This document shows positions 26,157-35,766 of a stretch of 64,000 bases of DNA, in pieces. Location of the stretch: positions 124,001 to 188,000 of the forward strand of contig CALWSU010000001.1 of NCBI GenBank assembly GCA_944384295.1, written 5' to 3'. Made by a program: the position numbers and the translations under genes. The first letter of the stretch is position 1; the number at the start of each line of letters is the position of its first letter. Source of the DNA: an uncultured Lachnospiraceae bacterium (GTDB lineage: Bacteria > Bacillota > Clostridia > Lachnospirales > Anaerotignaceae). Under the pieces are notes generated by a model. The model did no database searches and was not told the DNA's origin. It saw only the letters and a program-made list of their open reading frames with translations.

Positions 26157-26577
26157 TTTCCATCACATCTCCTACTTTTACGATACCGCCTTGCAGCACT
26201 CTTGCAAAAACACCCTCACGCGGCATGATACAATCCCCTATCGCATGAAAGATTTCACAATGGCTATGACATTCTTTTCCAATTTGTGTAATCTCCAATA
26301 AAACATTTTGACAACGCAGTTTTGTACCAACTGGCAACATTTTAAAATCAATCCCAGAAACCAGTAAATTTTCTCCAAAAGCACCAGCTTCCACTTGGAT
26401 TCCTTTTTGCTCAAATTCTTTGACACGTTCATAAGAAAGCAAACTTACCTGTCTATGCCAATTTCCAGCATGTGCATCACCTTCCAAACCAAAGTTTTCT
26501 AAAATTCGTACTTGAGGCAATGCCTTTTTTTGTGTACCACGTTTTTCGCTGATACAAACCGCTTGTATTTTTCCCAT
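26125..26577 (-). CDS. MOSC-domain protein
   Basis: The 150-aa protein is a stand-alone MOSC domain (GLEGDAHAG, AGAFGENLLV, VLLEITQIGKECHSHC, IMPREGVFARVL). MOSC domains handle molybdenum cofactor sulfur or selenium. The conserved cysteine-rich KECHSHCEIF stretch is present. ATG 26577 follows AGGAGG and lies 2 nt after the moaA stop. MOSC genes commonly sit beside moaC/mog in anaerobes. Confidence 0.92.
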   Translation of the reverse strand: MGKIQAVCISEKRGTQKKALPQVRILENFGLEGDAHAGNWHRQVSLLSYERVKEFEQKGIQVEAGAFGENLLVSGIDFKMLPVGTKLRCQNVLLEITQIGKECHSHCEIFHAIGDCIMPREGVFARVLQGGIVKVGDVMEIVSCSDFNSK

Positions 26578-26579
26578 AC

Positions 26580-27536
26580 TCAACCTCCTATCCGCCACAT
26601 GGGGCGGCTTTCATCCGTGCTATGTCCATCTTTTGGTTTCTGCTGTACTGCTTCTTGCAGTATGGTCTTGATTTGTTCTGCTTGATTTCCAGCACGCAAC
26701 AAAGCGCGTAAATCCAAATCCGCAGGGTGATGCAGACACAGCTTCAGTTTTCCGTCTGCGGTAACACGAATCCGATTGCATTGGTGACAAAAGCTATGGC
26801 TCATCGGACTAATCAAGCCAATACTTCCACAAAACGCATCATTTTGATAATAGATTGCAGGTCCGTCTTTTTTGTCTGGCTCTTGCTGTACAAAATCGCC
26901 GTATCTTTCTTGGAACTGCTGCAAAATCTTATCATTCGCAATTGGCTGAAATTTCGCGCCTTCTCCCAAAGGCATCATCTCAATAAACCGTACCTCTATG
27001 GGATATTGTTCTGCCAATTCTGCCAATTGCCAAAGCGCTGCTTCATTTTCTCCCACAACAGGAACACAATTTACCTTGACTGGCAGTCCTACACTACCAC
27101 ATGCAGACAAACCTTCTAATGCTTCTGCCAATACATCTCTTCCAGTTAAACGGCAATAACTTTCCCTTTCCAAACTATCTATACTGATATTGACACCCGC
27201 CAATCCAGCTAATTTTAATTTTTTTGCAACCTTTGCCAAACCAACTCCATTACTGGTCATGACAACTTTTTCTATATTTGGAATTTGTGATATTTTATGC
27301 ACCAAAGATACGACATCTGGACGCATCAGCGGCTCCCCGCCTGTGATTCTGATTTTGCGAATCCCTGCTTGTGCCGCACCTTGACAAAGGCGTTCCCATT
27401 CCTCTATGGTCAGCAACTCAGATTCTGGCAAAAATTGCTGCTGTTCTTCTGCCATACAGTACACACAACGCAGATTACAACGGTCTGTAATGGAAATACG
27501 CATATAATCAATCGTTCTTCCAAATTTATCTTGCAT
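26580..27536 (-). CDS. moaA: GTP 3',8-cyclase (radical SAM)
   Basis: The 318-aa enzyme converts GTP to 3',8-cyclo-GTP in the first step of molybdopterin synthesis. The radical SAM cluster cysteines are C20, C24 and C27 ([10 protein letters not shown]). The C-terminal second-cluster cysteines lie in [14 protein letters not shown] and KLCLHH, and the protein ends in the functionally important Gly-Gly. Start ATG 27536 is 9 nt after AGGAG; ATG 27542 is only 3 nt from it. It overlaps moaC by 11 nt. Confidence 0.95.
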   Translation of the reverse strand: MQDKFGRTIDYMRISITDRCNLRCVYCMAEEQQQFLPESELLTIEEWERLCQGAAQAGIRKIRITGGEPLMRPDVVSLVHKISQIPNIEKVVMTSNGVGLAKVAKKLKLAGLAGVNISIDSLERESYCRLTGRDVLAEALEGLSACGSVGLPVKVNCVPVVGENEAALWQLAELAEQYPIEVRFIEMMPLGEGAKFQPIANDKILQQFQERYGDFVQQEPDKKDGPAIYYQNDAFCGSIGLISPMSHSFCHQCNRIRVTADGKLKLCLHHPADLDLRALLRAGNQAEQIKTILQEAVQQKPKDGHSTDESRPMWRIGG

Positions 27537-28005
27537 ATACATAATCTCCTGTTTTGCCACCGCTTTTTTCATACAAACGAATTTCTGTCATCACCATAGC
27601 GCGATCCATCGCTTTACACATATCATAAATGGTAAGCAAAGCGACTTGCACTCCTGTCAAGGCTTCCATTTCTACACCAGTTTTTCCAACTGTTTTCACC
27701 AAACAAGAAGCTTCGATTTCACAACTTTCTTCCAGCAAATCAAAATCAATACTACATTTTGTCAAAGCCAGCATATGGCAAAGCGGAATCCATTCCCATG
27801 TACGTTTTGCAGCCATGATACCAGCCGTTCTGGCAACTCCTAATACATCGCCTTTTGCCATAGTGCCCGCTTTGACTTTCTCAAATACTGCACGCTGCAT
27901 ACGAATCCGTCCTTTTGCAATTGCAATTCGTTCTGTGGATTCTTTTTCACTCACATCAACCATTACCGCATTTCCTTTTTCGTCAAAATGCGTCAAATCC
28001 TGCAT
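27526..28005 (-). CDS. moaC: Cyclic pyranopterin monophosphate synthase
   Basis: The 159-aa protein acts after MoaA to form cPMP. Motifs seen are [44 protein letters not shown] and [15 protein letters not shown] 28005 follows AAAGGAG by 8 nt. No moaD or moaE is present in the window, so the next step must be encoded elsewhere. Confidence 0.96.
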   Translation of the reverse strand: MQDLTHFDEKGNAVMVDVSEKESTERIAIAKGRIRMQRAVFEKVKAGTMAKGDVLGVARTAGIMAAKRTWEWIPLCHMLALTKCSIDFDLLEESCEIEASCLVKTVGKTGVEMEALTGVQVALLTIYDMCKAMDRAMVMTEIRLYEKSGGKTGDYVYAR

Positions 28006-28019
28006 ATTCTCATCTCCTT

Positions 28020-29042
28020 TTACTGTCCAAAACCGCAGTTTGGATATGTGCAGACCTTGCAGTTTTGGCATTGTCCACCATGTGCCAACAAAACAAAATC
28101 TCTTTTTTGCAGACGTTCTCCTGTCAAAAGACGTGGCACCACCAAATCAAATACGGTACGTTTGCTGTACATCACACACCCAGGCAAACCGACAATCGGT
28201 TTCCCTTGTACATATGCCAATAAAAACATGGCGCCAGGCAATACTGGAGTACCATATGTGATGACTTCTCCGCCACATGCACGAATGGCAGAAGGTGTCA
28301 TATCATCAGGATCTACCGACATACCACCAGTGACCTGTACCATATCTGCGCCTTGTTCCAAAAAATCCAAAATCGCCTTTGTAATGGCTTCTGGTTCATC
28401 TCCTGGAAATACTTGACCTAGTATAGACGCACCGACCTCTTTCGCTTTTTCTTCCAACACAGGATAAAATTGGTCTGCAATTCTACCGGACGCAATTTCG
28501 GAACCAGTCGTCACAATCCCAATCTTCGCCGGACAAAATGGTTTTACAGCAATCAAAGGTTCTGTTTGCGCTGCGCAAATACTTTCAAAACGCTGCAAGA
28601 TTTCTTCTTTTACTGCAAGCGGAATCACTCTGGTTCCTGCCAACAAAGTTCCTTTTGTGATACGCTTATTTCCATGTATAGTAGCAAAACAAATTTCATC
28701 TACCTCATTGACTGCATATAATGCTTCCAGATTGATTTTCAGCACACCATCACAAGCGGCACGCAATTCGATTTTGCCCTCTTTGACTTCACTGCAAACA
28801 ATGTTGTCTCCAACTGCCGCTTTTGTCATGCGCAATGCTGCATCATTTTCGTGTACATATCCTTTTTGTGTATCCCATACATAAATATGACGCTTTCCTA
28901 AATCCAATAATTTTTCAATATCTTCTTGTTGTATGATATGTCCTTTGGCAAACGCTCTGCCCTTGTACTTACCTGGTACGATTTCTGTAATATCATGGCA
29001 CAGCACCATACCAACCGCATCTTCTACCTTCACTTTTTCCAT
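28020..29042 (-). CDS. MoeA-like molybdopterin-binding protein with a Cys-rich tail
   Basis: The 340-aa protein has a MoCF_biosynth domain at about residues 170-310 ([50 protein letters not shown]). It is the short MoeA-like type often found with selenium-dependent hydroxylase genes rather than a full MoeA with domains II and IV. The last 20 residues contain four cysteines in [12 protein letters not shown], suggesting a metal or Fe-S site. ATG 29042 is preceded by AAAGGGTGTTGG and overlaps yqeB by 13 nt. Confidence 0.87.
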   Translation of the reverse strand: MEKVKVEDAVGMVLCHDITEIVPGKYKGRAFAKGHIIQQEDIEKLLDLGKRHIYVWDTQKGYVHENDAALRMTKAAVGDNIVCSEVKEGKIELRAACDGVLKINLEALYAVNEVDEICFATIHGNKRITKGTLLAGTRVIPLAVKEEILQRFESICAAQTEPLIAVKPFCPAKIGIVTTGSEIASGRIADQFYPVLEEKAKEVGASILGQVFPGDEPEAITKAILDFLEQGADMVQVTGGMSVDPDDMTPSAIRACGGEVITYGTPVLPGAMFLLAYVQGKPIVGLPGCVMYSKRTVFDLVVPRLLTGERLQKRDFVLLAHGGQCQNCKVCTYPNCGFGQ

Positions 29043-29848
29043 GTCCAACACCCTTTATTTCTCATCATAATTGCTTGTAATACACCGCCTGCAATACATC
29101 TTGCTTTATCTGAAATGGTGTAACAATTTTTCTGTTCGCTGATTCTTGGGTCAATATCTGCAATCTTAAAACCTTTTGTCACAGGGTAACCATCTCGCAG
29201 CAAACCACGCAACACACCGTCAATGCTGGCGTATACTGGCGTATTATCAATGGTTGCCAAAACCTGCCCTTTCTGCACAATATCGCCAATTTTGCTTTGA
29301 TTGTATAAAATGCCAGCCTCTTGCGCATGCATCACACGCTCTTTCCCCACGCCAGCAATAACACCAGGAATCCCTGTGTTTTTCGCTGCACAACTTTCTG
29401 TGAATACACGTCCTAAATTGTGTCCGCGTTTTGTTTCTATAACCATATGTGCATCTACGCCAGCTGTAAATCCTGGACCTAACGCAATGACAGTATCTGC
29501 CATATCTAAAGTAGTACCTAAATTCTTTTTTGCTAAAATGGCATCAATCAAAACATATGGTTTCCAATTTTGTAATATTTGTGCTTCTGCATCACATAAT
29601 ATAGGAATTTTGCCTGCTTGCAATATCTCTTTTGCTTCTGTCAAATCTTGGGCGCGCTGTGCAGTGACACCTTCCACAGTCCAAGATTTTTCATATACTG
29701 CTTCAGAAAACGCAACATATCGCCGTATGGCAGAGGGCTTTTCTGTTTCTAATACCAGCACTGAAAAGCCCGCCTGATATAATTGATATATCGTACCTGT
29801 TGCCAAATCTCCACCACCACGTACCACAATTGGAAACACTTCTCTCAT
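29030..29848 (-). CDS. yqeB: Selenium-dependent molybdenum hydroxylase system protein YqeB
   Basis: The 272-aa protein matches the YqeB family: N-terminal VVRGGGDLATGTIYQLYQAG (Rossmann-like), ALGPGFTAGVDAHMVIET, and a C-terminal biotinyl-like stretch (IGDIVQKGQVLATIDNTPVY). The role in hydroxylase maturation is inferred in the field from co-occurrence. ATG 29848 overlaps the yedF stop as ATGA; the longer frame extension is not supported. Confidence 0.9.
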   Translation of the reverse strand: MREVFPIVVRGGGDLATGTIYQLYQAGFSVLVLETEKPSAIRRYVAFSEAVYEKSWTVEGVTAQRAQDLTEAKEILQAGKIPILCDAEAQILQNWKPYVLIDAILAKKNLGTTLDMADTVIALGPGFTAGVDAHMVIETKRGHNLGRVFTESCAAKNTGIPGVIAGVGKERVMHAQEAGILYNQSKIGDIVQKGQVLATIDNTPVYASIDGVLRGLLRDGYPVTKGFKIADIDPRISEQKNCYTISDKARCIAGGVLQAIMMRNKGCWTWKK

Positions 29849-30456
29849 GGACGAATCACCTTCCCCGCATTTGCCAAAATTTCCGCAATGCGGTACATAT
29901 TTGTCACACTTCCAACTGCAAGTTTTTCTGATAAGCCATAGTGATTCAAGCATGTGCCACAAGTCAAAATTTCAACGCCCTGCGCTTCCATCAATTTCAA
30001 ATCTGCTACTGTTTCTGCACCTTCTACGGAAAGTTTTGCACCGCCATTATACAACAAAATTGTTTCGGGAAGATGCTCTTGTTCTGTCAAAGCATATACA
30101 AAACCTTTCATTAAGATACGACCTAATACATCATCTCCATTCCCCATACAATCAGAGGACAATACCACAACAGTTTTTTGTTCTCTGTTATCTAGTATGC
30201 AAGACACCGTTTCGGATTGATTTGCTGTTGTTTGACTATCTTCTGATATGGTAATGGTAACCGTATAACAATCTTCGCTTTGTTTTTCGCTACTGTACTG
30301 CATTTTTTTCTGTTCTGCCATTTTGCACAGATTTTGTACAGCAATCGCATTATCTACCAATACTGTCACACTGCCCTCTTTCATGGTATCCAATACTTTT
30401 TTTGTTTCAATCACAGGCAAAGGACAAGTTTTTCCTCTGGCATCAATTCTTTCCAT
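29845..30456 (-). CDS. yedF: Selenium metabolism protein YedF (TusA-DsrE fusion)
   Basis: The 203-aa protein has an N-terminal TusA/SirA-like domain with the CP motif at C11-P12 (RGKTCPLPVIETKK) and a C-terminal DsrE-like domain containing CGTCLNHYGL. This two-domain form is tied to selenium metabolism in genomes with selD. It probably accepts sulfur or selenium on C11. It lies 10 nt downstream of selD. Confidence 0.92.
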   Translation of the reverse strand: MERIDARGKTCPLPVIETKKVLDTMKEGSVTVLVDNAIAVQNLCKMAEQKKMQYSSEKQSEDCYTVTITISEDSQTTANQSETVSCILDNREQKTVVVLSSDCMGNGDDVLGRILMKGFVYALTEQEHLPETILLYNGGAKLSVEGAETVADLKLMEAQGVEILTCGTCLNHYGLSEKLAVGSVTNMYRIAEILANAGKVIRP

Positions 30457-30466
30457 AAATATCCTC

Positions 30467-31498
30467 CTATCGTACCAAAATACTTTGTTTTTCTTTTTTT
30501 AACACGCGTCCAATGATACCACACGGCAAACCAAGTGCCTGTATCTCTTGCAAGGCTTGTTGCGCTTCTTCTTTCGGCAAACTTGCTAACAATCCGCCTG
30601 AAGTTTGAGGGTCAAACAGAAGCTCCTCCATCGCAAATGGTACGCCTTGAAATTCTACCAAATCCTCTACATGATTCCGATTACGCTGTGCTGCTGCTGT
30701 CAAATAAAACGCGTCGGCATATGCCAGACTTTCTGGAATATGTGGGATACAAATACTATCCAGTTCTGCGCTATATCCCTTTGCTAACATTTCTTTGAGA
30801 TGTCCCAAGAGTCCAAAGCCTGTCACATCAGTACAGCCATGTATCTGATATTTTCGTAAAATTTCAGAAGCATACTTATTTAATGTTGTCATAGAACGGA
30901 TTGCTAAGTCATACGCCTCTTTTGATGCTTCTCCTATACGTGCCGCTGTACAAACCAACCCCACACCCAGAGGTTTTGTCAAAAGCAATACATCGTCTGC
31001 TTGTACGCCATCGTTTGAAAAAATATGCTGTGGGTGAATGGTACCCATCACAGACAGACCATATTTTACATCTGTATCTGCAATGGAATGACCACCAACT
31101 AGTACGCCACCTGCCTCTAACACTTTTTCATTTCCACCTTGCATAATTTCTCCTAAAATCTGTAAATCCATCTTTTCAGGGAAACAGACAATATTCAAAG
31201 CTGTGCGCACTTCTCCACCCATTGCATAAATATCACTTAATGCATTGGCTGCGGCAATTTGTCCAAAGGTATATGGGTCTTCTACCATAGGTGGAAAAAA
31301 ATCCAAAGTTTGTACAATTGCAATTTCATCGGAAATACGATATACAGCCGCATCATCGGAACTTTCATATCCAATCAGCAAATTTTCGTCTTTGACATCA
31401 GGTTTTGGCAAACAAGATAATACACGTTCTAACACGCCTGCACCCAATTTTGCAGTACAACCGCCGCCTTTACAAAATACAATTTCTTCTTGTTTCAC
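30467..31498 (-). CDS. selD: Selenide, water dikinase (selenophosphate synthase)
   Basis: The 343-aa enzyme makes selenophosphate from selenide and ATP. The catalytic pair appears as C14 and K17 in GGGCTAKLG, so this is the cysteine form, not selenocysteine. [28 protein letters not shown] and GHSIAD are typical. Start GTG 31498 overlaps the regulator stop (GTGA), with GAGGTGG upstream. No selA, selB or tRNA-Sec is seen in the window. With yqeB/yqeC nearby, the product is likely used for a molybdenum cofactor. Confidence 0.95.
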   Translation of the reverse strand: MKQEEIVFCKGGGCTAKLGAGVLERVLSCLPKPDVKDENLLIGYESSDDAAVYRISDEIAIVQTLDFFPPMVEDPYTFGQIAAANALSDIYAMGGEVRTALNIVCFPEKMDLQILGEIMQGGNEKVLEAGGVLVGGHSIADTDVKYGLSVMGTIHPQHIFSNDGVQADDVLLLTKPLGVGLVCTAARIGEASKEAYDLAIRSMTTLNKYASEILRKYQIHGCTDVTGFGLLGHLKEMLAKGYSAELDSICIPHIPESLAYADAFYLTAAAQRNRNHVEDLVEFQGVPFAMEELLFDPQTSGGLLASLPKEEAQQALQEIQALGLPCGIIGRVLKKEKQSILVR

Positions 31499-31848
31499 CC
31501 TTCCACCTCATTTCCAAAATATTTTTGATATAACACATTTACTTGCATTTGTGCTTCTTTTGAAAATGCAATATATTTTTGCATCATTTCCTTTCCTTGT
31601 GGCGTAATACGACTACCGCCACCATTTTTACCACCACTGGTACGTTCTGTTAATGCAAAGCCAAGTTCTTTCTCTGCTGTTTTTATCATTTTCCATGCCT
31701 TACTATATGCCAAACCCATTTGGGAAGCAGCTTTCTGCATAGATCCATATTGCTCAATCCATTGCAACAAACACAATAGACCTGGACCAAATGCTTTTTC
31801 TTCTTTCCACAAACGTAATGTCATTTTACAATACAATTTTTGTTGCAA
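31495..31848 (-). CDS. ModE-like winged-helix regulator heading the Mo/Se operon
   Basis: The 117-aa protein is the N-terminal DNA-binding half of Mod[30 protein letters not shown]-like helix ([20 protein letters not shown]) and the [10 protein letters not shown] wing. No MOP molybdate-sensing domains are present. Start TTG 31848 is chosen because GGAGGTG lies 5 nt upstream; ATG 31824 is an alternative. It overlaps selD. A palindrome with ModE-type half-sites abuts its ribosome site. Confidence 0.88.
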   Translation of the reverse strand: MQQKLYCKMTLRLWKEEKAFGPGLLCLLQWIEQYGSMQKAASQMGLAYSKAWKMIKTAEKELGFALTERTSGGKNGGGSRITPQGKEMMQKYIAFSKEAQMQVNVLYQKYFGNEVEG

Positions 31849-31859
31849 TCTAACACCTC

Positions 31860-31883
31860 CGTTATTTTTTATAAAAAATAACG
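31860..31883. promoter_or_regulatory. Perfect 24-bp palindrome, candidate ModE-type operator
   Basis: The sequence CGTTAT-N12-ATAACG is a perfect palindrome. CGTTAT/ATAACG are the half-sites known for ModE operators. It lies about 32-55 nt downstream of the predicted start point and touches the ribosome binding site of the regulator, so protein binding or an RNA hairpin there could repress the operon. Confidence 0.65.
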
Positions 31884-31921
31884 CTACCCAAAAAAGAAGC
31901 AGCATAATTTCTGCTGTTCGT

Positions 31922-31950
31922 AGTATATCAAAAAAATATCGTTTTTTCTA
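31922..31950 (-). promoter_or_regulatory. Promoter of the 16-gene Mo/Se operon
   Basis: On the minus strand TAGAAA, a 17-nt spacer and TATACT (31922-31927). The start point would be near 31915, giving a 65-70 nt leader that contains a small hairpin (AGCAG...CTGCT) and the palindrome. Confidence 0.55.
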
Positions 31951-31973
31951 TATTTTTTCTATTTTCAAATAAA

Positions 31974-32015
31974 CAGAAAAAAACAGATATATGGACAAAT
32001 TCCATATATCTGTTT
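31974..32015 (-). terminator. Terminator of the lipoprotein gene
   Basis: A 15-bp perfect stem (31981-31995 with 32001-32015) is followed on the minus strand by TTTTTTT. It separates the AIM24/lipoprotein unit from the Mo/Se operon. Confidence 0.92.
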
Positions 32016-32042
32016 TACTAAAATCACATAGAATCAAACAGA

Positions 32043-32402
32043 TTACTGTTGTTTTTCAAAAACAAACTGTACGCCATCTTGTTCCAGTACCAAAGTTGCA
32101 TCTGTTTTTGTCAATGCTACTGTACCGCTGGCATCTGTAATTTCTACGCCTGTTTCTGTTTCTGTCCAGTCTGCTTCGCCAGTCTGTCCCATCAGATCAT
32201 AGCTTGCTTTACCATCTGCTTTGAATTCCAATGTAGATGTACCTACTTCATCTGGGCTGATTGTGATACCCTGTGCGACATAAGAAGTGCAATCCCAAAC
32301 ACCTACATATTCGCTTTCTGACATGTCTGTACCGCCGCCACAAGCTGCTAATGACACCATCATAACCAGTGCTGCACAAAGCGCAAACATTTTCCGAAAC
32401 AT
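32043..32402 (-). CDS. Small lipoprotein, lipocalin-like
   Basis: The 119-aa protein has a signal peptide ending in SLAAC (lipidated C21). It is followed by a beta-rich domain of about 95 residues with repeated short strands (GVWDCTSYV, LEFKADGKASYDL, ATLVLEQDGVQFVF). This resembles the lipocalin-like stress lipoproteins of clostridia. The function is unknown. It starts 25 nt after the AIM24 gene and is probably cotranscribed. Confidence 0.82.
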   Translation of the reverse strand: MFRKMFALCAALVMMVSLAACGGGTDMSESEYVGVWDCTSYVAQGITISPDEVGTSTLEFKADGKASYDLMGQTGEADWTETETGVEITDASGTVALTKTDATLVLEQDGVQFVFEKQQ

Positions 32403-32427
32403 ACTTCATTCCTCCTCAAATATAAAA

Positions 32428-33108
32428 TTAATTATTAGTGACCATGAAAGGTGCCAGCAATTCTGCAACATTACTAATTGGCATAGTTTGCAGTATAATT
32501 TTTCCAGGACCTTTCACTATCGTGTTGAAAAGACCTTCGCCACCCAACAACATATTTTTGACACCTTTGACCGTTACCACTTCCATGGTACAGGTATCTT
32601 CCATTGCTGCCAAATAGCCGGTACTTACAACCAATTGTTGATTGGGCTGCAAATCGTATTCTACTGCATAACCATCAATTTCAATAAATGCTATTCCTTG
32701 ACCGCTTAATTTCTGCATAATAAACCCTTCGCCGCCAAAGAACCCCTTGCCTAGCTTTTCTTGAAAATGAATGGACAACTCTACGCCAGATTCCGAAGCC
32801 AAAAAAGCACTTTTTTGTACGATCATAGATTTGCTTGGACTAATTTCCAAAGGCAAAATCGCACCAGGAAAACTGGAAGCAAAAGCAATCATACCATCGC
32901 CACCCTCGGCAGTATAATGATTTTGGAATACAGAATCACCCGAAAAAAGTCTGCCAAACATTTTTTTCATACCGCCGCCAACGGTTTCCATTCTCATGTT
33001 TGGACTCATCCAACTCATACTGCCACTTTCTGTAATCATCGTTTCCCCATTGTGTAATTCACATACTACAACAGGTAAATTGCCCCCTAGTATCTCATAC
33101 TTCTTCAT
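32428..33108 (-). CDS. AIM24/TIGR00266 family protein
   Basis: The 226-aa beta-sandwich protein shows the family signatures near the N-terminus (GSMSWMSPNMRME), TAEGGDGMIAFASSFPG, ESGVELSIHF and a Gly-rich GEGLFNTIVKGPGKI. The bacterial members have no established function; the fold resembles tryptophan RNA-binding attenuator-like repeats. ATG 33108 follows AAGGGGATTGG. Confidence 0.88.
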   Translation of the reverse strand: MKKYEILGGNLPVVVCELHNGETMITESGSMSWMSPNMRMETVGGGMKKMFGRLFSGDSVFQNHYTAEGGDGMIAFASSFPGAILPLEISPSKSMIVQKSAFLASESGVELSIHFQEKLGKGFFGGEGFIMQKLSGQGIAFIEIDGYAVEYDLQPNQQLVVSTGYLAAMEDTCTMEVVTVKGVKNMLLGGEGLFNTIVKGPGKIILQTMPISNVAELLAPFMVTNN

Positions 33109-33598
33109 AATCCAATCCCCTTATAAATACAAAGTATCAAATATTATCTTACAAATTTTAGTTAGAAATGAAACCAACTATATAGTAATATGTTTGTATC
33201 CATTTTGTCAATCATTTTTCTATGGAATAGTGCAAATTGATATTTGTCTTATTTTTTTCCTATCCATTATTCCGATTTATTCATTGCTATCAACATCATT
33301 TTTATTTAGAACAATAAAATTAAACCATTTTATTTTTTGAAAAATAGCATTTTAAATAAATATGAAAACAAAACAAATGTCTTTCATATGTTGCATTTTG
33401 CATATCAAATTTTTATTCTATGTACAATCATAAAAATTCATTCTATTTTTATTTCATCCCATCAATCAATCATAATTTATATATAATTTTATAAATAGTA
33501 GACAATCCTATACCGTGATTCCTTTCCATGTCTTCTTTTTTCTTGTAAGACATCGGAAAAATCAGAAAATAAGATTGTCTACCATAAATATTTTATTT
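33109..33598. other. Gene-free AT-rich stretch with one long hairpin
   Basis: This stretch of 490 bp has no credible reading frame with a ribosome site. Apart from the promoter-proximal region of the AIM24 gene and the hairpin at 33498-33582, I see nothing in it. Confidence 0.6.
33498..33582. repeat. 85-nt imperfect long hairpin
   Basis: The outer arms GTAGACAATC / GATTGTCTAC pair over 10 bp. Inside, GATTCCTTTCC pairs imperfectly with GGAAAAATC, and ATGTCTT pairs with AAGACAT. The element is flanked on each side by ATAAATA. It could serve as the terminator of the chemoreceptor gene, though no clear T-run follows, or be a tiny MITE-like repeat. Confidence 0.5.
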
Positions 33599-35290
33599 CT
33601 ATTTTTGCTCCGTATCGTATAACATAAATTGATGTACTAGTCTTTTTAAAAGCAGTGCTTGTTCAGATAATTCTTTACTTGCCGCTGCACTTTCTTCTGC
33701 TGTTGCGGAATTGGTCTGCACAACATGAGAAATTTGGTCTACACCTATGCTAATTTGCGTCACAGCACTTGCTTCTTCATTTGCCGCAATACGAATTTGA
33801 TTCACAGAATCATATACCATTTCTGTACCACTGACCACATCTAACAAAGAACTTGCTGTATCTTCTACCAATTGATTGCCCTTTTCCACGGATGTAATCG
33901 AATTTGCAATCAAAACAGAAGTTTCTTTGCTTGCTTCCGCACTCTTGCCTGCTAAATTACGCACTTCATTGGCTACCACTACAAAGCCTTTGCCTGCACT
34001 ACCAGCTCTGGCAGCTTCTACCGCTGCATTCAAAGCCAAAATATTTGTTTGGAATGCAATATCTTCAATCGTTTTGATAATTTTTCCAATTTGTGCGGCA
34101 CTTTCGCTGATTTCCTCTACTGCCTGTGTCATTTCCTGCATTTGCTGATTACAATTTTGCACTACCAATTGTGTATGCTCCGTTTGTTTCCCCATATCTT
34201 CGCTTCGTGTAGCAGTCGTTTGAATTTGACCACTGACTTCATTGAGTGTTGCGGCTAATTGTTCTACACTAGAAGCCTGTTCCGCCGCGTCTTGTGCCAA
34301 AGATTTGGCGCCATCGGATACTTGTTCTGCGCTACTTGCAACCTGTTGTGCTACAATGTCAATCTGCAATAATGTTTGGCTGATATCCCGACGCATTTGT
34401 TCCATAGCCTCTAACAAAGGCGCAAATTCCCCTATATAGCTTTCCTTTGCCTTTGTACGCCATGTAAAATCTCCTTTCGCCATAGCACCTAAATTTTGCT
34501 GTAAATCTAGTGTAATACGAGATAGAAAGTCTACCATATTTTTAATAGCATTTGCCAATTCCCCCAACTCATCTTTGGCATCATATGCAATATCAATTTC
34601 TAATATACCATGTGATGCCGTATTTGCTGCTTGACACAATTGTTGGATTGGTTTTGTAATGCTACGCGTCAATTGTATGGACAAAAATGTGGTTGTACCC
34701 AAAACCAAAACAGCTGACAACACAGAAAAAAGAAACGTTCCTGTTTTTCTTGTTTCACTTTCTGCATAATATCTTTGTGCAGCAGTTGAAATTTCTGTAT
34801 TAATTTCATCTAATACTGTCATTACTGCATCATATTGCGGTATCACTTGCTCTGTATAAATAGAAAATGCTTCTGTATGTTTTTTCTCTCGCAATAGCGA
34901 AAATACTTCTTCCCAGCCATTTTGCATTTGCTGCATAGTACCTTCAAATTCTTCTAATAACGCATCATTCCCTATAAAGTTGGTTTTCAATTGTTCTAAA
35001 TCCTCTGACATATCTTGCAATGCTTGTTCTGCTTGTTGTGCGTAATCATCGGCTTTTGTTGGGTCAGTTTCTAATACTGCAAAAGCCAAATTGCTGCCCG
35101 CCTGCTCTAATCCAGAAGACACCGCGGCAGAATGTACCGTATTTTGATAAGATTCATGATAAAAAGCATCTACGATTTGACCAATTGTAATTTGCGACAA
35201 CAACATAAATCCTACCAATACAGTATTCAAAAAAACAATACAACCAAATACCAATAGACATTTTTTTCCCATTTTTAAATTTTTGAACAT
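33599..35290 (-). CDS. Methyl-accepting chemotaxis protein
   Basis: The 563-aa chemoreceptor has two membrane segments (about residues 10-35 and 185-205) around a 4-helix-bundle sensor domain. A HAMP domain follows ([20 protein letters not shown]), then a long signalling coiled coil whose tip reads [20 protein letters not shown]. No chemotaxis or flagellar genes accompany it here. The ligand is unknown. A small glutamine-rich C-terminal end lacks the pentapeptide tether. Confidence 0.95.
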   Translation of the reverse strand: MFKNLKMGKKCLLVFGCIVFLNTVLVGFMLLSQITIGQIVDAFYHESYQNTVHSAAVSSGLEQAGSNLAFAVLETDPTKADDYAQQAEQALQDMSEDLEQLKTNFIGNDALLEEFEGTMQQMQNGWEEVFSLLREKKHTEAFSIYTEQVIPQYDAVMTVLDEINTEISTAAQRYYAESETRKTGTFLFSVLSAVLVLGTTTFLSIQLTRSITKPIQQLCQAANTASHGILEIDIAYDAKDELGELANAIKNMVDFLSRITLDLQQNLGAMAKGDFTWRTKAKESYIGEFAPLLEAMEQMRRDISQTLLQIDIVAQQVASSAEQVSDGAKSLAQDAAEQASSVEQLAATLNEVSGQIQTTATRSEDMGKQTEHTQLVVQNCNQQMQEMTQAVEEISESAAQIGKIIKTIEDIAFQTNILALNAAVEAARAGSAGKGFVVVANEVRNLAGKSAEASKETSVLIANSITSVEKGNQLVEDTASSLLDVVSGTEMVYDSVNQIRIAANEEASAVTQISIGVDQISHVVQTNSATAEESAAASKELSEQALLLKRLVHQFMLYDTEQK

Positions 35291-35392
35291 AGGCTACTCC
35301 TTTCCACTTGACGTGTTTCTTATCATGCTTGTCATAGTAGCATATGCATCAAAAATATATTGTGTGCGTATCGAAAAAATACATTTCTATAA

Positions 35393-35428
35393 AAAATAGG
35401 CACTTCTTATATCAATATCAGAAGTGCC
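35393..35428 (-). terminator. Terminator of the 60-aa gene
   Basis: The stem GGCACTTCT / AGAAGTGCC (35399-35407 and 35420-35428) is followed on the minus strand by TATTTTTT. Confidence 0.88.
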
Positions 35429-35451
35429 GAAATTTTTGTTATTTGCAATAT

Positions 35452-35634
35452 TTATTTGTGTTTGTTTCTGTCCACACTATCTACAAACTGTCTTAAATCT
35501 TCCATGGTACAAATTTTAGCACCATTTTTTGATAATGCAATTTGTGTCTGGTCCTCTAAACCCTGATAAAAATGTTTCGCTCTTTCATTATGCAATAATA
35601 AATCCGCCAAATCTTGATATTTTTGTCCTGCCAT
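35452..35634 (-). CDS. Small unknown protein, 60 aa
   Basis: The start is ATG 35634, 9 nt after GGAGG; upstream in-frame codons run into the YigZ promoter region. The protein is mostly helical and charged, with a C-terminal stretch KICTMEDLRQFVDSVDRNK. No membrane segment or known domain was recognised. It has a clear terminator, which supports its being a real gene. Confidence 0.75.
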   Translation of the reverse strand: MAGQKYQDLADLLLHNERAKHFYQGLEDQTQIALSKNGAKICTMEDLRQFVDSVDRNKHK

Positions 35635-35719
35635 GCCAAATTCCTCCTTTTCAACTTCGGAAGTCGCGCTTCCTATATGCTTACTTTCTCCCAGATTTAC
35701 AAAGAATATACGTTTTTTC

Positions 35720-35748
35720 TTGAGCACAAACAGCCTTTTTGTTATACT
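35720..35748 (+). promoter_or_regulatory. Promoter of the YigZ gene
   Basis: TTGAGC, a 17-nt spacer and TATACT with an extended TG motif, 18 nt before the start codon. Confidence 0.75.
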
Positions 35749-35766
35749 GTTAGACAGGTGATAAAT

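Noticed and set aside
30467-31498. Selenocysteine (TGA) in SelD
   Set aside because: The catalytic position is an ordinary Cys codon (C14 in GGGCTAK) and the frame is uninterrupted.
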